Part shown: positions 41,996 to 49,827 of the stretch, piece after piece
Layout of the letters: each line of letters starts with the position of its first letter
Position numbering within the stretch: the first letter of the stretch is position 1
From: Ricordea florida
Taxonomy: Eukaryota > Cnidaria > Anthozoa > Corallimorpharia > Ricordeidae
Reading direction: 5' to 3'
Assembly (NCBI GenBank): GCA_949710005.1
Contig: OX453276.1
Span: 21,910,849 to 21,974,848, forward strand
DNA length: 64,000 nt
The notes under the pieces: generated by a model
The model's input: the letters and a program-made list of their open reading frames with translations, nothing else
The model's database searches: none
Told to the model about the DNA's origin: nothing
Position numbers and translations under genes: made by a program

Positions 41996-42367
41996 CTATT
42001 CCATAATTTCGCGAGGCCGCGCAGGCTCGGGTGGTGGGTGAGTAAGCTGGCCCTCCGGGCGGGCACGAAGTGCGTCGTAGACTCGCAGACTTGGCTGCTG
42101 CTGCGGTTGCTTGAAATGCGCTAGATACAGACTATACAGACTGGCGAAGAGGCTCCCTGCGGTAATCAGGAGCCCCCAATTCCATCTTGTCGTAGCTCGG
42201 TGTGGTTCGTCGTCGTGGCTCTCGCGAGCCCGCTCTCGAGCCAGAGCTTGTCGAGCTTCTTTGTTCCTAGCCGCGAGGGCTCGGCCAGCCGCGACCTTCT
42301 TAGGATCCTTCTGCTTATTCGGAGCTACGGGAGCAGCCGACGCTGTAATACGATCCTCTTCTTCCAT
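41996..42367 (-). CDS. Polinton basic single-TM protein, ~123 aa
   Basis: ATG 42367. Basic Ala/Arg-rich helix after KQKDPKKVAAGRALAARN, then one transmembrane helix WGLLITAGSLFASLYSLYLA and a Pro-rich tail. The KDPKKVAAGRALA start is familiar from small proteins of cnidarian Polintons. Tail-anchored or type II topology likely. Function unknown. Confidence 0.65.
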   Translation of the reverse strand: MEEEDRITASAAPVAPNKQKDPKKVAAGRALAARNKEARQALARERARESHDDEPHRATTRWNWGLLITAGSLFASLYSLYLAHFKQPQQQPSLRVYDALRARPEGQLTHPPPEPARPREIME

Positions 42368-42385
42368 CACTTTCAGACAGGGCTC

Positions 42386-42396
42386 GTATACTATAC
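42386..42396 (-). promoter_or_regulatory. TATAG/TATAC motif before the 123-aa gene
   Basis: Minus strand TTTGTATAGTATACG, about 20 nt before the ATG. Confidence 0.45.
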
Positions 42397-42426
42397 AAAC
42401 ACCAAAAAAAAATTGCTAGCGGGACC

Positions 42427-42936
42427 CTATCGATCCTCCACAGGTTCGCTAGCATCTGGGCCTGCGGCCGTCGAAGACTCTGTGTGGCAACCTACATGAG
42501 CCAGTGCAGCCACTAGCGCCACCAAACGACCTCCGTTGACAGCGATCCAGCCAGCTCCGTAGCTCAACTCACGTCGGATCAGAGCATCCTGCTGGAGGTC
42601 TGTTAACAGTGCCTGCTCGGAATCCAGTTTTTTCCCTACTGCTCCCAACAAATGACCGACCGCCTTGCACACGACCTTCAAAACCCCGCTAGAGAGACTG
42701 TGCTCGACCTGCTTTCCGAGGGTCACCTGGTAACGAAGATGGAGCGAAGCAACCTCCTTCCTCGAGAGCTTGTGGACGTCGCCCAGCGACAGCTCCTTCC
42801 CCAAGTACTCCTTGGTATTGCCCGCGGCCGCGAGAATAGCCAGCGCCTCCCGTTCGTTCCGAGCATCGTCTACGGGAGGTTCGCTGGGACATATCCCTTC
42901 TTTGCGGAGAATTTCATCCAGCACGGTGTCATCCAT
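42427..42936 (-). CDS. Polinton conserved protein, 169 aa
   Basis: ATG 42936 chosen over the longer open frame, since MDDTVLDEILRKEGICP is a natural start and follows TATATAG and the ATPase stop by 2 nt. Contains AILAAAGNTKEYLGKELSLGD, a middle helix and a C-terminal hydrophobic helix (GGRLVALVAALAHVG). I know this layout from cnidarian Polinton-type elements, always near the ATPase. Function unknown. Confidence 0.7.
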   Translation of the reverse strand: MDDTVLDEILRKEGICPSEPPVDDARNEREALAILAAAGNTKEYLGKELSLGDVHKLSRKEVASLHLRYQVTLGKQVEHSLSSGVLKVVCKAVGHLLGAVGKKLDSEQALLTDLQQDALIRRELSYGAGWIAVNGGRLVALVAALAHVGCHTESSTAAGPDASEPVEDR

Positions 42937-42946
42937 GACTATATAT
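42937..42946 (-). promoter_or_regulatory. ATATATAG motif before the 169-aa gene
   Basis: Minus strand AGATATATAGTC directly before the ATG and inside the end of the ATPase gene. Confidence 0.5.
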
Positions 42947-43586
42947 CTGTCAAAACAATTTTGCTGGGGGCTGGGATTTCCAACACGATATCGAATGGAT
43001 GGCGGAGACGGAAGCAAAGTCTGGCGTACGGATGCTCCTTGAGCGCGGATAGCATTTGGTGTCGCTCCTCCTTCGAGTGACCCACCCCGTAGTTCTCCCA
43101 AAGCGTTTTCCCATCGAGCTCGCTCGGGCTGTAAAACGTCAACGTCGCTGCCACATTCTCCCGGAACGCTTTTGCCACGCTCGTGTATTGTTGGGTCAAA
43201 AGCCATACTGAAAAATTCTTGTGCCTGCCAGAGAAAGCCAGCTCGATCAAAGCGCTGCAATGTCTTTTTACGTCCTCACTGGCGGCGCAGTCGTCCAGAA
43301 TAAGCAACACCTGGCCACGTCCTTCGAAGACCGCGACCGCCAACCGGAGGCACTTCTCAATTTCACCACCCGAGTTCCCCGGCGCCAGAGCTACGAAGCC
43401 GGGGTCCTTCCGGGCAAATCCCCGATATGTTTTGTTGTGAGCGTAGGTGGGGCAAATCAAACACACGACGTGGAACTTCCCACGAAAAGGACCACGGAGA
43501 GCTTCGACGACCAGTCTCGACTTCCCGGAAGCGGTTGGGCCAACGATAAGAAGGTGGCCGGGTATCAAGTCGGTGAGAAAATTCAT
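42939..43586 (-). CDS. Polinton genome-packaging ATPase (FtsK/HerA, A32-like)
   Basis: Pumps or packages DNA into capsids in related viruses. 215 residues from ATG 43586. Walker A GPTASGKS at 16-23, Walker B LLILDD at 94-99, and a sensor-like strand SVWLLTQQYTS at about 125-135, the LTQQ text being typical of A32-type ATPases. Length is normal for Polinton ATPases. The frame is intact. Confidence 0.85.
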   Translation of the reverse strand: MNFLTDLIPGHLLIVGPTASGKSRLVVEALRGPFRGKFHVVCLICPTYAHNKTYRGFARKDPGFVALAPGNSGGEIEKCLRLAVAVFEGRGQVLLILDDCAASEDVKRHCSALIELAFSGRHKNFSVWLLTQQYTSVAKAFRENVAATLTFYSPSELDGKTLWENYGVGHSKEERHQMLSALKEHPYARLCFRLRHPFDIVLEIPAPSKIVLTDI

Positions 43587-43588
43587 GG

Positions 43589-43598
43589 CCTCTATAGA
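43589..43598 (-). promoter_or_regulatory. CTCTATAGAGG palindrome before the ATPase
   Basis: Perfect palindrome CCTCTATAGAGG ending 1-2 nt before the ATPase ATG, in the 20-nt gap after the capsid gene. Confidence 0.5.
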
Positions 43599-43606
43599 GG
43601 CGGTGA

Positions 43607-44836
43607 TTAATAGTAGGCGACTTGACTTCCAAGGTCGAATGCTGCGTCGCCTAGGAGGAAGACGTGGCAGTTGGCATTGCCACCGCCGCCGGCTTTTCGA
43701 TAGATCCGGAACTGAAGATTTTTTCCCGGACCGAGAGCTGCTTGTCCGTCGCCGTGCACAAGGTGGTCGCGAGACGTGCGGAGATCGATGAAGATCCCGT
43801 ATTTGTCATGTGAGAACCCAGTAGGGGTGACCACCGAGAGTGGAGCTGGGGGGTGCACCAACCATTCTGCGCCGGCTCGCGCCGTCTCCCAAATATCTGC
43901 GGGGAGCATGCCGCTGGGGTACAGGGGGTTGGGGACGCCGTTGAGGTCGAACTCAACCTTTGTCACGCCCGGATTCGGAAAGGCTTCGCTGTTTCGTGCT
44001 CCCGCGGGGAACTGGTCGACGAACAGGAACAAGACACCCACAAGGCTTTTGAGTTGCACGGGGATGTTGTCCGTGAGAATTGTCTCGGTGGCCTTCGCAA
44101 AGGTGATCGCTTTGTAGTGCGAGATGTTCTTTTAAAGAACCACGCTCGGGAGGTGCTGCGCGTAACCGGGGGACTCAATCGCCTGATACACAAGTTCTAT
44201 GTTTTTTAGTGTGTAGCTCCCAATCTTGTTCGTATCCGAGCTTACGATGACATCTCTGGCGGCGGCGAGAGTGAGCTCCAACCGAATTGGCGGAAGACTC
44301 GCCGTATGGAGAACGCCGTGGGTGCGAAGGAGCTCAAAGTCAAGTGGGATCCTATATTTGGGGAAGGTCTCGGCAATTGCTACGTCCCCTGCCACATCGC
44401 CTTTGTCTCCGGCCTCTGAGCGGATTTTGTTGACCGCGGTTGTCTGGATCCCTTGCTCGATACGGTTAGCTCGCTCTTCGGTGGGAAGCCACAGGTCGGA
44501 GAACGCTCCAACTAGGTCAGCGCGCTCCAGGTCCTCTAGGGTTTTATCGCCCATCTTGACGATCCTGCGCCGAATCAAACAGCGCCCCAGGTTGTCGACA
44601 ACGCGATTGTTGGCGTGCTTCGACGATCCGCCTAGCGACACCTCGCCTACAAGGGCTAGGGTGTCTGGGACTAGGACGGTGTCGGCGGGAAGTCTGGGAA
44701 TGTCAACGTAAAGAGTCTCTTTGTGGATCGCTGAGCTAGGGTTAAAGGTCAAGCGGTGGGTGACGCGTTTTCCTTTTGTGGCCATCAAAGCGCGCGGCTC
44801 CTCCCTTGGGTCAAGCTTCTTGGAGATGTACGCCAT
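43607..44836 (-). pseudogene. MCP: Polinton major capsid protein (double jelly-roll type), one in-frame stop
   Basis: ATG 44836 (MAYISKKLDP), 409 residues to TAA at 43607. Many beta-strand-like segments: LYVDIPRLPADTVLVPDTLALVGEV with the RLPxxxVLVPxT block, a basic LGRCLIRRRIVKMG, LVGAFSDLWLP, and in the second half LKSLVGVLFLFVD and KYGIFIDLRTS. I recognise this as the capsid protein of cnidarian Polinton-type elements. A TAA at 44132-44134 interrupts it two thirds along, but both halves are in one frame. Shorter than the ~600 residues of some Polinton capsid proteins. Confidence 0.8.
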
Positions 44837-44848
44837 TTTATTTGTCTT

Positions 44849-44858
44849 GTATATATAG
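44849..44858. promoter_or_regulatory. Bidirectional TATATATA motif between capsid and 328-aa genes
   Basis: GTATATATAG in a 34-nt gap between two divergent start codons (44836 minus, 44871 plus). It reads as a TATA-like box in both directions. Confidence 0.6.
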
Positions 44859-44870
44859 GCAGAAACAAAA

Positions 44871-45857
44871 ATGGATATCAACCCTGATGAAATGACCCCT
44901 TTGATGTCCCCCGACGATCCCGAGCCCGCCGGCGCTGAAAGTGGGAGGGTTAACCCCAGCTTCGACCCCGCCGATCTGCCGGAGGGTGGAGAACAATTCG
45001 GGATGTATGACTTAAGACCTCGAGGTCGTCCCCGTGAGCCTGCCACAGCAGAAACGTCGTTTTCGTCCTTGTTGCAGGGGGCACGACCAAAAACAAAGAT
45101 GGTGACCAACCCTGTTACTGGGAAGCCAATCCTACAAAGAATGCTGGAAGATGCGAAGCTCGAGGTGGAGAGCGAGTTTCCCTTCCTTAACGGAGTCGAG
45201 ATCGGCGTGAGCGATGATGGTCGTATTATGATTCGTAATGGGTTGGACGAAAACGCGAAGTGGCGCCAACTGAAAAACAAGGATGGTAATACTTTAACTA
45301 AGAACTTCTCTAAAGAATTGAAAGAACGTCTGGGCCCATCCGCGGACGAGATCTTGGAACAGCATAACGCCAGAACTCAGGAGCTCGAGCAGCAAAACCG
45401 ACAGGACGAGGAGATAAGAGACGCTCCCGATATTTCACCGGAAGATAGGCGTGCGGTGGAGGCCCGGATTGCAGCGCGCGAGGAAGAGATTCAAGAACTC
45501 GAGCGAGAAAGTGAAGCCGTTGAGGAGCGAATGTCTTTGCGGGACCGCATTCGGGCTATTTTCAAGAAATACGGAATAGGGGTCCTGGGGGTTCTCGTAG
45601 CGGCTGGAACGCTCATTGGGGTTATCTTGGGGGCTTTACAGCGGGGGCTCGCCGGCGTAGCGCAAGGGGTAGGGCGGGGACTGAAGGCCATCGGAAAAAA
45701 GATCGGGGAGCTACTACCTGGGGTCATAGGCGCCATTGTCTCGTTCCTCTTCCGCACGGCCGGAGAAGCTGTTGGTTTCTTAGCGAAAAACGCCTGGCTC
45801 TTGATCGTAGCCGTGGTCGTGTTTCTCATTGAGCGCTACAAGAAGAAGTCTACCTAA
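44871..45857 (+). CDS. Polinton protein with coiled coil and long hydrophobic C-terminus, 328 aa
   Basis: ATG 44871. Residues 1-70 are acidic and Pro-rich; 100-150 hold a conserved-looking LNGVEIGVSDDGRIMIR segment; 165-220 are coiled coil. From ~230 to 322 there is a chain of glycine-rich hydrophobic and amphipathic helices (VLGVLVAAGTLIGVILGAL, KKIGELLPGVIGAIVSFLF, FLAKNAWLLIVAVVVFLIERY). I know this C-terminal block from many cnidarian Polintons. It resembles membrane-active or minor capsid proteins such as those that open a membrane during virus entry, but that is inference. The frame is intact. Its stop overlaps the convergent gene by 8 nt. Confidence 0.75.
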   Translation: MDINPDEMTPLMSPDDPEPAGAESGRVNPSFDPADLPEGGEQFGMYDLRPRGRPREPATAETSFSSLLQGARPKTKMVTNPVTGKPILQRMLEDAKLEVESEFPFLNGVEIGVSDDGRIMIRNGLDENAKWRQLKNKDGNTLTKNFSKELKERLGPSADEILEQHNARTQELEQQNRQDEEIRDAPDISPEDRRAVEARIAAREEEIQELERESEAVEERMSLRDRIRAIFKKYGIGVLGVLVAAGTLIGVILGALQRGLAGVAQGVGRGLKAIGKKIGELLPGVIGAIVSFLFRTAGEAVGFLAKNAWLLIVAVVVFLIERYKKKST

Positions 45858-47295
45858 ATAACCACCAAGTCGCCCCTGCGGCCACAACAGTGACTGCAGC
45901 TAAATTTCTCTCGTGCGCGGATGGCGCTACGGGGGCTTTAGTTTTCAGGACAAGTGGGACTGGGGGTTCTATTTTCAGCGTTGTTTCCGATACAAGGGGG
46001 ACTGGGGCTTTTGTTTTCGGTGTTGTTTTCGGGACAAGGAGGACTGGGGCTTTTATTTTCGGCGTGCGCTTATGTGTCCGCTCGTTCACACGCGGATTGA
46101 CCCCGAAAGTCATATCGCTGGTCGCTTTCTGGAGCTCATTGTTGTACCCGAGAACGCTTTCTGAATTAATAACAAGCCGACTGGGGAGTAACCAGAGCCC
46201 TGGGGCGACAGCCAGATTCAGCTGCGCTCGAGCGTCGGACAAAGCCCTTTGATAGTTCTGGATGCCGGTGGAGATATCGTTTACTACGATTGTCTCCTCT
46301 AGAAGTTGTCTAAACATTTGGCGGGTCTCAACAGCACTGCCGCTCGCCCCCACGATAGTAGATCGGGTTTTGACTTGCGAGCCAAGAACACAATAAACTA
46401 AAGCCTCGATACTACGATTGAGACGCCCCATGCCAGCCTCCGTCAGACCTTCACCCTTTTTCGGTGAAAACCAGCTGTATTGCGCTCCGCCGTGGGCATC
46501 GTTTCGGATAAAGGCCAACAGATTACCTTGATTCTTTTTCCCACCCTCATCTGAGAAGAGATTCAGGCTATCAGGCCATGTGTTTGCTTCGGTGTCATAG
46601 CCACGGATGACGTGCAAGTTCTTTGGACCCTCGCTTGGGTAGGTTATAAACACGTCTCCAAGACCGTGGTTTCGTCCGCCCTTCCAACGAAAGTCGGGGG
46701 CTCTAGGTAGTCCGAATTCGATGCAGAGGCTTTCAAAGGCGGACTTGCGAAGTGGGTTGTTTGTTTTTTGGAACGCCTTGTCTCCGGGGAGGGGACAGCC
46801 GAGCTCGAATAGGATACGGCGGACGGTGAAGTATACGTGGAAGCGAAGCAGCCCCTGAACTATGGGCGGGAAGGTTTTATTGGTCGGGTCGGTAATCGAC
46901 ACCCCACACCCTGCAGTTGCGCACCATGTGGCGAAGTTCAGCTGCTGAGGCCAATATTCGTACGTGGGAGAAGAAAGCCAACGATGAGCCTCCTTTGCCG
47001 AGCGATGTGTGATAGTAGTTTCCTTCCAGAAGTCTCGGACTCCTGCTTGGAAAGAGATTTTAGGATCAACAAAGATCTCTAGCTCTCGAAGCAGCGGTGT
47101 GATTTCAGAGCCTGTTTCAGCGAACGGAACGGCAGGCACGGGGTATTTGTCCGGGCTGCGGAGAAGAAGAGCTTGTGGAAAATTGCTCTGTTTAGGAAAT
47201 TTAATTTTTTCTAAGGTTTTACCGAATTCTGCAGCCTTTTTTGGAAACGCTGTTTTTAGAACAGGCCAAAGATCTATTTCGTGGGATTGATCCAT
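45850..47295 (-). CDS. Polinton large conserved protein with C-terminal anchor, 481 aa
   Basis: ATG 47295 (MDQSHEIDLWP) chosen because a TATATA motif ends beside it. Conserved-looking blocks are YEYWPQQLNFATWCATAGCG, RFHVYFTVRRILFELGCPLPGD and WKGGRNHGLGDVFI. The last ~90 residues contain Pro/Lys/Thr repeats of about 14 residues (KTTPKTKAPVPLVSE), then a short hydrophobic end (LAAVTVVAAGATWWLFR) that could anchor it in a membrane. I recognise the WPQQLNFATWCA block from cnidarian Polinton-like loci; no biochemical function is known to me. Intact frame. Confidence 0.72.
   Translation of the reverse strand: MDQSHEIDLWPVLKTAFPKKAAEFGKTLEKIKFPKQSNFPQALLLRSPDKYPVPAVPFAETGSEITPLLRELEIFVDPKISFQAGVRDFWKETTITHRSAKEAHRWLSSPTYEYWPQQLNFATWCATAGCGVSITDPTNKTFPPIVQGLLRFHVYFTVRRILFELGCPLPGDKAFQKTNNPLRKSAFESLCIEFGLPRAPDFRWKGGRNHGLGDVFITYPSEGPKNLHVIRGYDTEANTWPDSLNLFSDEGGKKNQGNLLAFIRNDAHGGAQYSWFSPKKGEGLTEAGMGRLNRSIEALVYCVLGSQVKTRSTIVGASGSAVETRQMFRQLLEETIVVNDISTGIQNYQRALSDARAQLNLAVAPGLWLLPSRLVINSESVLGYNNELQKATSDMTFGVNPRVNERTHKRTPKIKAPVLLVPKTTPKTKAPVPLVSETTLKIEPPVPLVLKTKAPVAPSAHERNLAAVTVVAAGATWWLFR
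45925..46060 (-). repeat. In-gene tandem repeat, ~42-bp unit
   Basis: Three to four diverged copies of a 39-45-bp unit (ggactggggcttttgttttcggtgttgtttt) encode the Pro/Thr/Lys repeats near the C-terminus of the 481-aa protein. Confidence 0.75.
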
Positions 47296-47307
47296 TGTAT
47301 ATATACA
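47296..47307. promoter_or_regulatory. Bidirectional TGTATATATACA palindrome
   Basis: 12-bp perfect palindrome that fills half of the 22-nt gap between two divergent ATGs (47295 minus and 47318 plus). Confidence 0.65.
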
Positions 47308-47317
47308 GGTAAATAAA

Positions 47318-47996
47318 ATGTCGCTCAGCATAGCGGCAAGCGAGGGTGTAAACGAACTTCACCCTCCGGTCGGTGGCGAGCTCTCGAGTGTCGCAGCTCG
47401 AACCGTGAAGATCCCCGAAATAAAGCTCACAATACTTAGACCAACTTATATATATCGCTTCAAGCTCGACCCATTGCAACTGGAGCGCATTCGCTCAGGA
47501 TCCGCCGACTTATACACGATCAGAAAAGCACAAGGACCCGTTCTGGTCACCATTCCGAAAGGCGAGTATAACCTCCACTGTCTCCAGCAGGCTATTGTCT
47601 ATGGGCGTGGAAAGGATGTCACCGCTGGCACTTGTGAACTTCGGATAACCGCTACTGGGGTGTATTTCTTCTCGAAAGAACAGGTGATCCTAGAGGTAAA
47701 TCTAGCCCACTTGTTGGAGATATCCGAAGTCCCGCGCGTTCTGATTCACGTTCCTGTACAATGGGGGCCCGCCCTCTGTTTCAATCTACTGCGATTTGGT
47801 GGACCCAAACAAGTCGTATGAAGGGGGCAAACCCTCCTATCTACTGGCGAAGGTCGAGCCTTTGAAGCTTCAAGGACCTTCGGTGTGGCATTTGCGACCG
47901 TTTTATCTCCCCGTCGACCCCACAAAAAGAAATCTCTTTCGAGTTTGGACGGTGCCGTCGACCGGAGCAGAAGTTTTGTTGGAGCTCTGTATATAG
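47318..47996 (+). pseudogene. Polinton penton-like minor capsid protein, frameshifted
   Basis: ATG 47318. The first frame (to 47821) holds VKIPEIKLTILRPTYIYRFKLDP and strand-rich text. The second half is in the frame ending at 47996, with SIYCDLVDPNKSYEGGKPSYL and a C-terminal RNLFRVWTVPSTGAEV block. The YCDLVxP followed by a variable loop and the F-x-V-W end are what I expect of the single jelly-roll minor capsid protein of Polintons. The frame change must fall between 47745 (after a stop in the second frame) and about 47795. A one-base indel is the simplest cause. Confidence 0.7.
47988..47996 (+). promoter_or_regulatory. TGTATATAG motif overlapping the penton stop
   Basis: TGTATATAG, whose last three bases are the penton stop codon, 3 nt before ATG 48000 of the next gene. 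Confidence 0.55.
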
Positions 47997-47999
47997 GAC

Positions 48000-48596
48000 A
48001 TGGAATCTGATTGTTTGTACCCAAAGGTTCCCACCGCCCCCAACGATGAGGGGCATTCGTTTCGGCTTCAAAAGATTTGCGATATTCAGACCACCCTAAA
48101 AAACAGTATCGCCCATTACGAGGGGGTTCGGAAAAAATATACCCGCTCTCGGGCAATTTTGAACGGGGTAGCTTTAACCGCTGGAAGCCTGAGCGTTATA
48201 CTTTCGGCTTCGGGCCTAGCCGCCTCTTTGACCGGCCTTGGGCTTGTCGTTGGGGTTCCACTGGGTGCTATTGGTGGCATCTTCGGAATCGTTTCAGCCT
48301 CTATGGTCAAGGTCAGTAAACGTATTGCCGTAAAGATATCCAAGCATGAGCGAACCGTCGCGATTGGTGAGACGAAGTTGAGTACCATCGATGACTTGGT
48401 TTCGAAAGCCTTGCAGGATAACCAAATCAGCGCTACGGAATTTCAACTCATTCTGTCTGAGGTTGAAAAATATGAAACTCTCAAGCGCGAGATTAAACAA
48501 AAAGCTGTGACAAAAAACGAAAACCTCGATCTGACAAAGCTGCGGACCGAGATTCGCAGCGAACTGGTAGCAGAGATGCGCGAAAAACTCGCTTAA
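48000..48596 (+). CDS. Polinton membrane/coiled-coil protein, 198 aa
   Basis: ATG 48000. Starts with EGHSFRLQKICDIQTTLKN, then a helical region. Two glycine-rich hydrophobic helices follow (GLAASLTGLGLVVGVPLGA and IGGIFGIVSASM), then a basic VSKRIAVKISKHE and a C-terminal helix with SKALQDNQISATEFQLIL. This organisation is one I know to be repeated hundreds of times in cnidarian genomes beside Polinton genes. The hydrophobic pair suggests membrane insertion. Intact. Its stop overlaps that of the convergent 185-aa gene by 4 nt. Confidence 0.75.
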   Translation: MESDCLYPKVPTAPNDEGHSFRLQKICDIQTTLKNSIAHYEGVRKKYTRSRAILNGVALTAGSLSVILSASGLAASLTGLGLVVGVPLGAIGGIFGIVSASMVKVSKRIAVKISKHERTVAIGETKLSTIDDLVSKALQDNQISATEFQLILSEVEKYETLKREIKQKAVTKNENLDLTKLRTEIRSELVAEMREKLA

Positions 48597-49150
48597 ATGG
48601 AGGTTGTTATTTCCACGTTGAGCGATGACTTCAGCTTGATCCATAAAGCATCGTATTTTCGAAGCGTCGTCGGTCGAATGTGTGAAATGACGCACCTGGC
48701 GGCTCTTTCGTGGTCCTCTCGGAGTTCGAAGATTACTTTCAACAACCATATCAGCTTTGGAAGCCGGCGGTAGTCTGAGACAAAACTCAAGTTATCCTCA
48801 ATACGATTCACAAGGTTTACTATCGATTTTCTTTCGAATAAATCAAGCCCGAACTCTTTCATCAACAATTTTTGCAACGAGGTCCTTTTACTTTTTGATA
48901 TTGGTCTTGGTCTATAACCCTCTTTTCGCCTGTTAGTTGGAAAATTCCATGTAAGATGATCAAACTCACCCGAAACAACACGCTGGCAAAGTCGAGGGCT
49001 GGCTGAAAGATACCCCTCGAGGCTTTCTGGGTTGAGATGGGGAGAAATTGGAGGGTCTTCTAAGAAAGAGGTTGCTAAGAGTTTTAACTGCGAGAGGTAA
49101 GTAGAGGAATAGTTTGCTTTTTTCAAGCTGTCAGCGACCATTACATCCAT
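48593..49150 (-). CDS. Polinton unrecognised protein, 185 aa
   Basis: I recognise no family. ATG 49150 (MDVMVADSLKKAN). Mostly helical and basic, with SSTYLSQLKLLATSFLEDPP at the start and a C-terminal SHIRPTTLRKYDALWIKL. The start (YSSTYLSQLKLLATSFL) loosely resembles the SAM-like core-binding domain of tyrosine recombinases. No catalytic R-H-x-x-R-Y set can be found, so it is not an active recombinase. Intact frame, convergent with the 198-aa gene. Confidence 0.55.
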   Translation of the reverse strand: MDVMVADSLKKANYSSTYLSQLKLLATSFLEDPPISPHLNPESLEGYLSASPRLCQRVVSGEFDHLTWNFPTNRRKEGYRPRPISKSKRTSLQKLLMKEFGLDLFERKSIVNLVNRIEDNLSFVSDYRRLPKLIWLLKVIFELREDHERAARCVISHIRPTTLRKYDALWIKLKSSLNVEITTSI

Positions 49151-49212
49151 TTTTGCGGTCTATTAATTGCTACTCTCTAATTGCCTGACCGAAAAAAGTG
49201 GGGATAATAGGG

Positions 49213-49815
49213 TTAGTCTAGCCACAACGAGCTCAACCAATTCATGGTTGCTCCGAATTTAGGCGCGCCAAACTCTTCGACATCTTCCACCGGCCGCTCT
49301 AACCTGGCGAGGGCGTCGCTCAACAATTCAAAGAAACACTGTCTTGTTTCATAAAGAGGGAGAAATTCGCCGCTCCTATTTTCAAACCATCGATTGTGGG
49401 CGAGCTGGCACTCGCGGTAAATCAGTCGTACCTCTGCGGACCGGAACTCTGTATAATAGAAAAACTTTGGATACAAGTTGACGTCAGCTAAATGTACGTC
49501 ACGAACTTCAACGCGAAGAGCTGCGAGTTTTTGTGGCAGCCCGCGTTCCTGAAAGTCCCTCCGGAGTTGATCATCAACGGCATAGAAGGTACCGTCGCAA
49601 AGCTCTGCCCTCAGTGTCGCATCTCCACTCAACCACACGAGGGCAACATCGCGGGACGACAGATTGAAATTCGCCCGCCTATCAGCGAGCTCTATGTCCA
49701 CGCGCGCTCGAGGGTGTGCCAATAAAGCACGACGCAATTGAGCTTTGACCATCTTAGACCTGCCGGGAATCTGGTATTTTGTTGCCAAAGCGCGTAACTC
49801 TTTGACTGAAAGCAT
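49213..49815 (-). CDS. Polinton SAP-domain protein, 200 aa
   Basis: ATG 49815 (MLSVKELRALATKYQ) is preferred over an upstream ATG inside the TIR, as it aligns with the start of the PolB gene product (MPTVKELRSLARSYG). Residues 1-32 form a SAP-like DNA-binding helix pair ending SKMVKAQLRRALL. The rest (VALVWLSGDATLR, KFFYYTEFRSAEVRLIYRE) is of unknown function. The gene lies directly inside the right TIR and reads inward. Possibly a DNA-end-binding protein. Confidence 0.6.
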   Translation of the reverse strand: MLSVKELRALATKYQIPGRSKMVKAQLRRALLAHPRARVDIELADRRANFNLSSRDVALVWLSGDATLRAELCDGTFYAVDDQLRRDFQERGLPQKLAALRVEVRDVHLADVNLYPKFFYYTEFRSAEVRLIYRECQLAHNRWFENRSGEFLPLYETRQCFFELLSDALARLERPVEDVEEFGAPKFGATMNWLSSLWLD

Positions 49816-49827
49816 GTTTATGGTGGC

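Noticed and set aside
44059-44134. A frameshift in the Polinton capsid gene
   Set aside because: Counting shows both halves share one frame; the lesion is a single TAA.
39262-45829. Several long antisense frames inside the Polinton (for example 39399-39698, 42652-43080, 43183-43610, 45491-45829)
   Set aside because: They are shadows of the GC-rich genes on the other strand, with no motif and no promoter motif.
48593-49150. Tyrosine recombinase of a Crypton or DIRS type
   Set aside because: The N-terminus is only loosely similar, and no Arg-His-Arg-Tyr catalytic set can be found.
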